44,482 bases of DNA from Usnea hakonensis (taxonomy: Eukaryota > Ascomycota > Lecanoromycetes > Lecanorales > Parmeliaceae): the NCBI GenBank assembly GCA_013423325.1, contig BLJB01000412.1, positions 1 to 44,482 of the forward strand, read 5' to 3'. This document shows positions 42,106 to 44,482 of the stretch, in pieces; the stretch's first letter is position 1; the number at the start of each line of letters is the position of its first letter. The notes below the pieces were generated by a model, which did no database searches, was not told where the DNA came from, and worked only from the letters and a program-made list of their open reading frames with translations. Both the position numbers and the translations under genes were made by a program.

Positions 42106-42458
42106 TCTCTCATGTTTGCCTCCACAACTTCCAACAGCTACTCCACATTGTTATCAAGAGAATCCTCCCAGAGGTAAGCAAATGGCGCCGAGACAATCAT
42201 GCTAAGAAGACCAGAAGGAGGAGCCAGAATTAGTGAATAGCTACTGTAGATTAGATCAAGGTACTCCAATGTAATTATTGAGGGTAGAGTATAGCTGTTT
42301 CCGGGTTGAGATCTGGGCTATTGCGATAATCTCAGACGCGATATAAGACTGGAGGGCAACACCAAAGAAACGGATGACCCTGTGAACCAATACATATTAG
42401 GGGGAGCTCGAGAATGTGGTATACGGATGCTTAAGGATCGTCTACGTATTCGACAAAA
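42106..42458. other. Intergenic region
   Basis: About 350 bases without a recognisable gene, repeat or RNA. Confidence 0.4.
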
Positions 42459-42770
42459 ATGCTAGATAAATTGCCGCCCGAGATTGTCTAGCTAATCCTC
42501 GAACGGGTATATCCTTGAACGACGATAAGTTCTGTCTTATATAACGCAGACTAATGATAGCAGAGACCTCAAAAGGCTCTGTGAAGTCTGGAAGAATATC
42601 TACAACTGCACCGTCCCTATATCGTATCAGGCCGTCGTCTTTGGCGTCGCTGAGGAATGGGAATTGAAGGACTTTAAGGTCGAACCGCTTTTACGAAGGT
42701 ACTCAACTACTAACGATCGTCTCCAATACGTGAAGTACGTGCATCTCGCCGCTGATTTCCATTACACGCT
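42459..42770 (+). pseudogene. F-box protein relic
   Basis: The ATG at 42459 opens an F-box-like start, MLDKLPPEIV, then TAG at 42489, then LILERVYP; Gln would fit the stop position. After a frame change, coding resumes at 42565 with DLKRLCEVWKNIYNCTVPIS, then EEWELKDFKVEPLLRRYS and RLQYVKYVHLAADFHY, typical of fungal F-box proteins after the F-box. The rest is missing. F-box proteins select substrates for SCF ubiquitin ligases; this copy is dead. Confidence 0.6.
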
Positions 42771-43634
42771 AGTCTTAAGATACTGTCTGAGTTGCTAGAG
42801 GTGCTTTGCTGACGACTAGGTGCTCCTCTGTCGTCAGGAACTAAGAACCTGTGGGAGTGCCAATAATCCTCTTTTACCACCGCATATATATTGGAATTAA
42901 CGTTTCGAAAGGTGATAGGGGAAGATAGAAGAAGCCTACAGGTAATCAGAGGGTGTCCCTACTCTCCCAGTGCCAGAATCGGAGCGTAAGGAACGGGGCC
43001 AAATTTGGAACTTTGTTTTGGGGTGGGGGGGGGTTCCAGAAATGGACCTGGAGGGACGGTCCAAAAATGGAGTACAGAAGTGCGAGGAAAGAGAGGACTA
43101 AGTCATCTAATGACTAAGTTGATTGGTCGCAATTTGAGCAGCATTTAAAAGATATGAGGAGAATCAGTATCTGTCTAGCCTAAACATTTTTTTTAGACAT
43201 CTAATTAGAGCCGTAATCTCTTATAAGGTCTCTGCTCGGTATTTGTTTTAAGATATTTTTGGTCTATTACGCTTTTTGCCATCAGTCTTAGCACACTTCT
43301 GTTAAGGAGTTCACAGCAAATAAATGCGCAACCTCGCAAATGACTTCACTTAGGATTTCTCCTAATCTGACTACAGGAACCCTCGTCAAGCATTAGATAG
43401 CAATAGCGTATAACGTCCATGACTTGATAGCCAAAGAAGTGGCATATGAAAATCCCATACTTCTTTAGGTTCCATACAGTCGGATAAAAGATCCCGGACA
43501 GGGGAGTGCTAGATAGGTGCTACGACTAAAAGAGTGGCTGTTACTGTTTAGGAAAGGCCATAATCAGAATACGTAAGAATGGTACTGCTTTCATAGTACC
43601 TAGCTCTTTCGAGATTTATCCCTATTGGCCGGGG
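42771..43634. other. Intergenic region without recognised features
   Basis: Nothing coding is supported. A G-rich run lies around 43019-43034. The stretch 43140-43460 is mildly AT-rich but lacks the CpA depletion of the RIP block. Confidence 0.4.
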
Positions 43635-43990
43635 TCTGTCCCTCAACTCGTAGGTCCATCCCTAACTTTAAGGCGTGTCCCTCTCCTCGAGGGCTATCCC
43701 TCAGCTCGTAGGTCCATCCCTAACTTTGAGGCCTGTACCTCTCCTCGGGGGCTATCCCTCAGCTCGTGGTCCATCCCTAGTTTTGAGGCCTGTCCTTTGG
43801 CCGAGGTCTGTTCCTTTCCTCAAGGACTGTCCCTCAGCACGTGGTCCATCCCTAGTTTTGAGGCCTGTCCTTTGGCCGAGGACTGTCCCTTTCCTCGAGG
43901 ACTGTCCCTCAGCTCGTAGGTCCATCCCTAACTTTGAGGCCTGTCCCTCTCCTCGAGGGCTATCCCTCAACTCGTAGGTCCATCCCTAAA
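43635..43990 (+). repeat. Minisatellite with a unit of about 58 bp and longer variants
   Basis: The unit runs CTCGTAGGTCCATCCCTAAC, then TTTGAGGCCTGT and CCCTCTCCTCGAGGGCTAT. About six anchors (GTCCATCCCTA) are present. Two middle units are longer because a TTTGGCCGAGG-type segment is inserted, giving a higher-order pattern. Both strands read as long repetitive frames, but these are artefacts. Confidence 0.85.
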
Positions 43991-44207
43991 TTTGGCCGAT
44001 ATCTAAACTCAACTTTATGTGTCACACAGATGGGAGCTATTTACATCGAGCCGTATCATCGTCCTACGCTTCTACTCGATTGAAAAGATTCGCACGACCT
44101 TGTAAGAGTATATTTGTAGCATCTATAAATGGTAGCTTTCGCATGGCAAAACCCCTCTGAGTCACTTAAGTCCTATCCTATGGCCTGGCAAACCTCGTAA
44201 TGCTCGT
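43991..44207. other. Short intergenic stretch
   Basis: No feature seen between the minisatellite and the partial gene at the right edge. Confidence 0.35.
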
Positions 44208-44482
44208 TTAGGGCTGATATTCTAGCTCTAGTAAACTAACGCTCTCGTCCAAATAGCCTCTTACAAGATTTCGCAAACGACCTCGAACGTCCTCGGAAGC
44301 AGATACTGCGGTATCAATCAGTAAGTCACGGGGGTGGGGAACAAGTCTTACCTGTCACAAGCATCTTTCCGGCCTTTTTAGCTGCCTTAAATTTTCCAGA
44401 ATCAAGCTCTGCCGAGATTTCCTGCCCAGGCGGTACCAGTTCTTCCTCTACCAGCGCCTTTCCATCCCACCCGGACTCTTCG
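44208..44482 (-). CDS. 3' end of an unrecognised protein-coding gene (partial)
   Basis: The last two exons of a minus-strand gene entering from the right edge: 44482-44352 and 44305-44208. The intron (46 nt) has a GTAAGA donor, an ACTGAT branch region and a CCGCAG acceptor. Visible protein: EESGWDGKALVEEELVPPGQ, then a Lys-rich stretch (KFKAAKKAGKMLVT), and after the splice SEDVRGRLRNLVRGYLDESV ending LELEYQP. Composition and splice signals look real. I do not recognise a domain in these 76 residues. Confidence 0.5.

Noticed and set aside
43675..43977. 100-residue plus-strand ORF and its minus-strand counterpart
   Set aside because: Both are translations of the 43.6-44.0 kb minisatellite; reading through on both strands is expected of a repeat unit without stops.
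1..44482. tRNA, rRNA or other structured RNA genes
   Set aside because: I looked for tRNA B-box-like GGTTCGA contexts. The one at 18577-18583 lies inside GMP synthase coding sequence and has no cloverleaf partner; nothing else was convincing.

Overview
The window looks like chromosomal DNA of a filamentous ascomycete (Pezizomycotina). It has short GT-AG introns of about 46-60 nt with CTAAC/CTGAC-like branch sites, compact housekeeping genes, and a 10.7 kb AT-rich block with the signature of repeat-induced point mutation (RIP). The families in the eastern flank (chromodomain-like gene, F-box relic, C2H2 arrays) make Helotiales/Leotiomycetes my best guess; this is inference.

West, 1-19 kb: gene-rich, normal base composition. 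In order: HeLo-domain pseudokinase (+); secreted S28 serine peptidase (-); RPB8, a subunit shared by RNA polymerases I, II and III (+); Nudix hydrolase with a DUF4743-like N-terminus (-); Hikeshi/OPI10 (+); DUF3445 protein (+); mitochondrial fission adaptor Mdv1 (-); chorismate mutase (+); BCP1 (-); and a GMP synthase spread over about 17 exons (+). Most of these genes needed exon joining, which I did by hand from splice sites and conserved residues. They do not form a pathway; several pairs share divergent promoters.

Middle, 19-28 kb: accessory DNA. A C2H2 finger-array gene is followed at once, on the same strand, by a DEDDh-type exonuclease gene. A spliced reading frame can join the two into one protein of about 1,530 residues, and a single in-frame amber codon sits inside one finger. 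A diverged direct repeat of about 230 bp lies on either side of this locus. A broken DUF2235 gene sits just before the AT-rich block.

AT-rich block, 28.08-38.75 kb: almost every CpA/TpG has become TpA while CpG survives. It holds a complete but dead Ty3/gypsy chromovirus (28812-36349; 227-bp LTRs; AGAGG target duplication), a LINE ORF1-like relic, and the start of another LTR-like element with a 44-bp tandem array.

East, 38.75-44.48 kb: normal composition but relic-rich. It has a decayed reading frame, a five-exon chromodomain-like gene with two in-frame amber codons, an F-box pseudogene, a minisatellite, and the 3' end of an unrecognised gene entering from the right edge.

Most interesting: the finger-array/exonuclease locus, the intron-dense GMP synthase with an apparent 3-nt exon, the HeLo-pseudokinase, and unmutated patches at element edges inside the RIP block.
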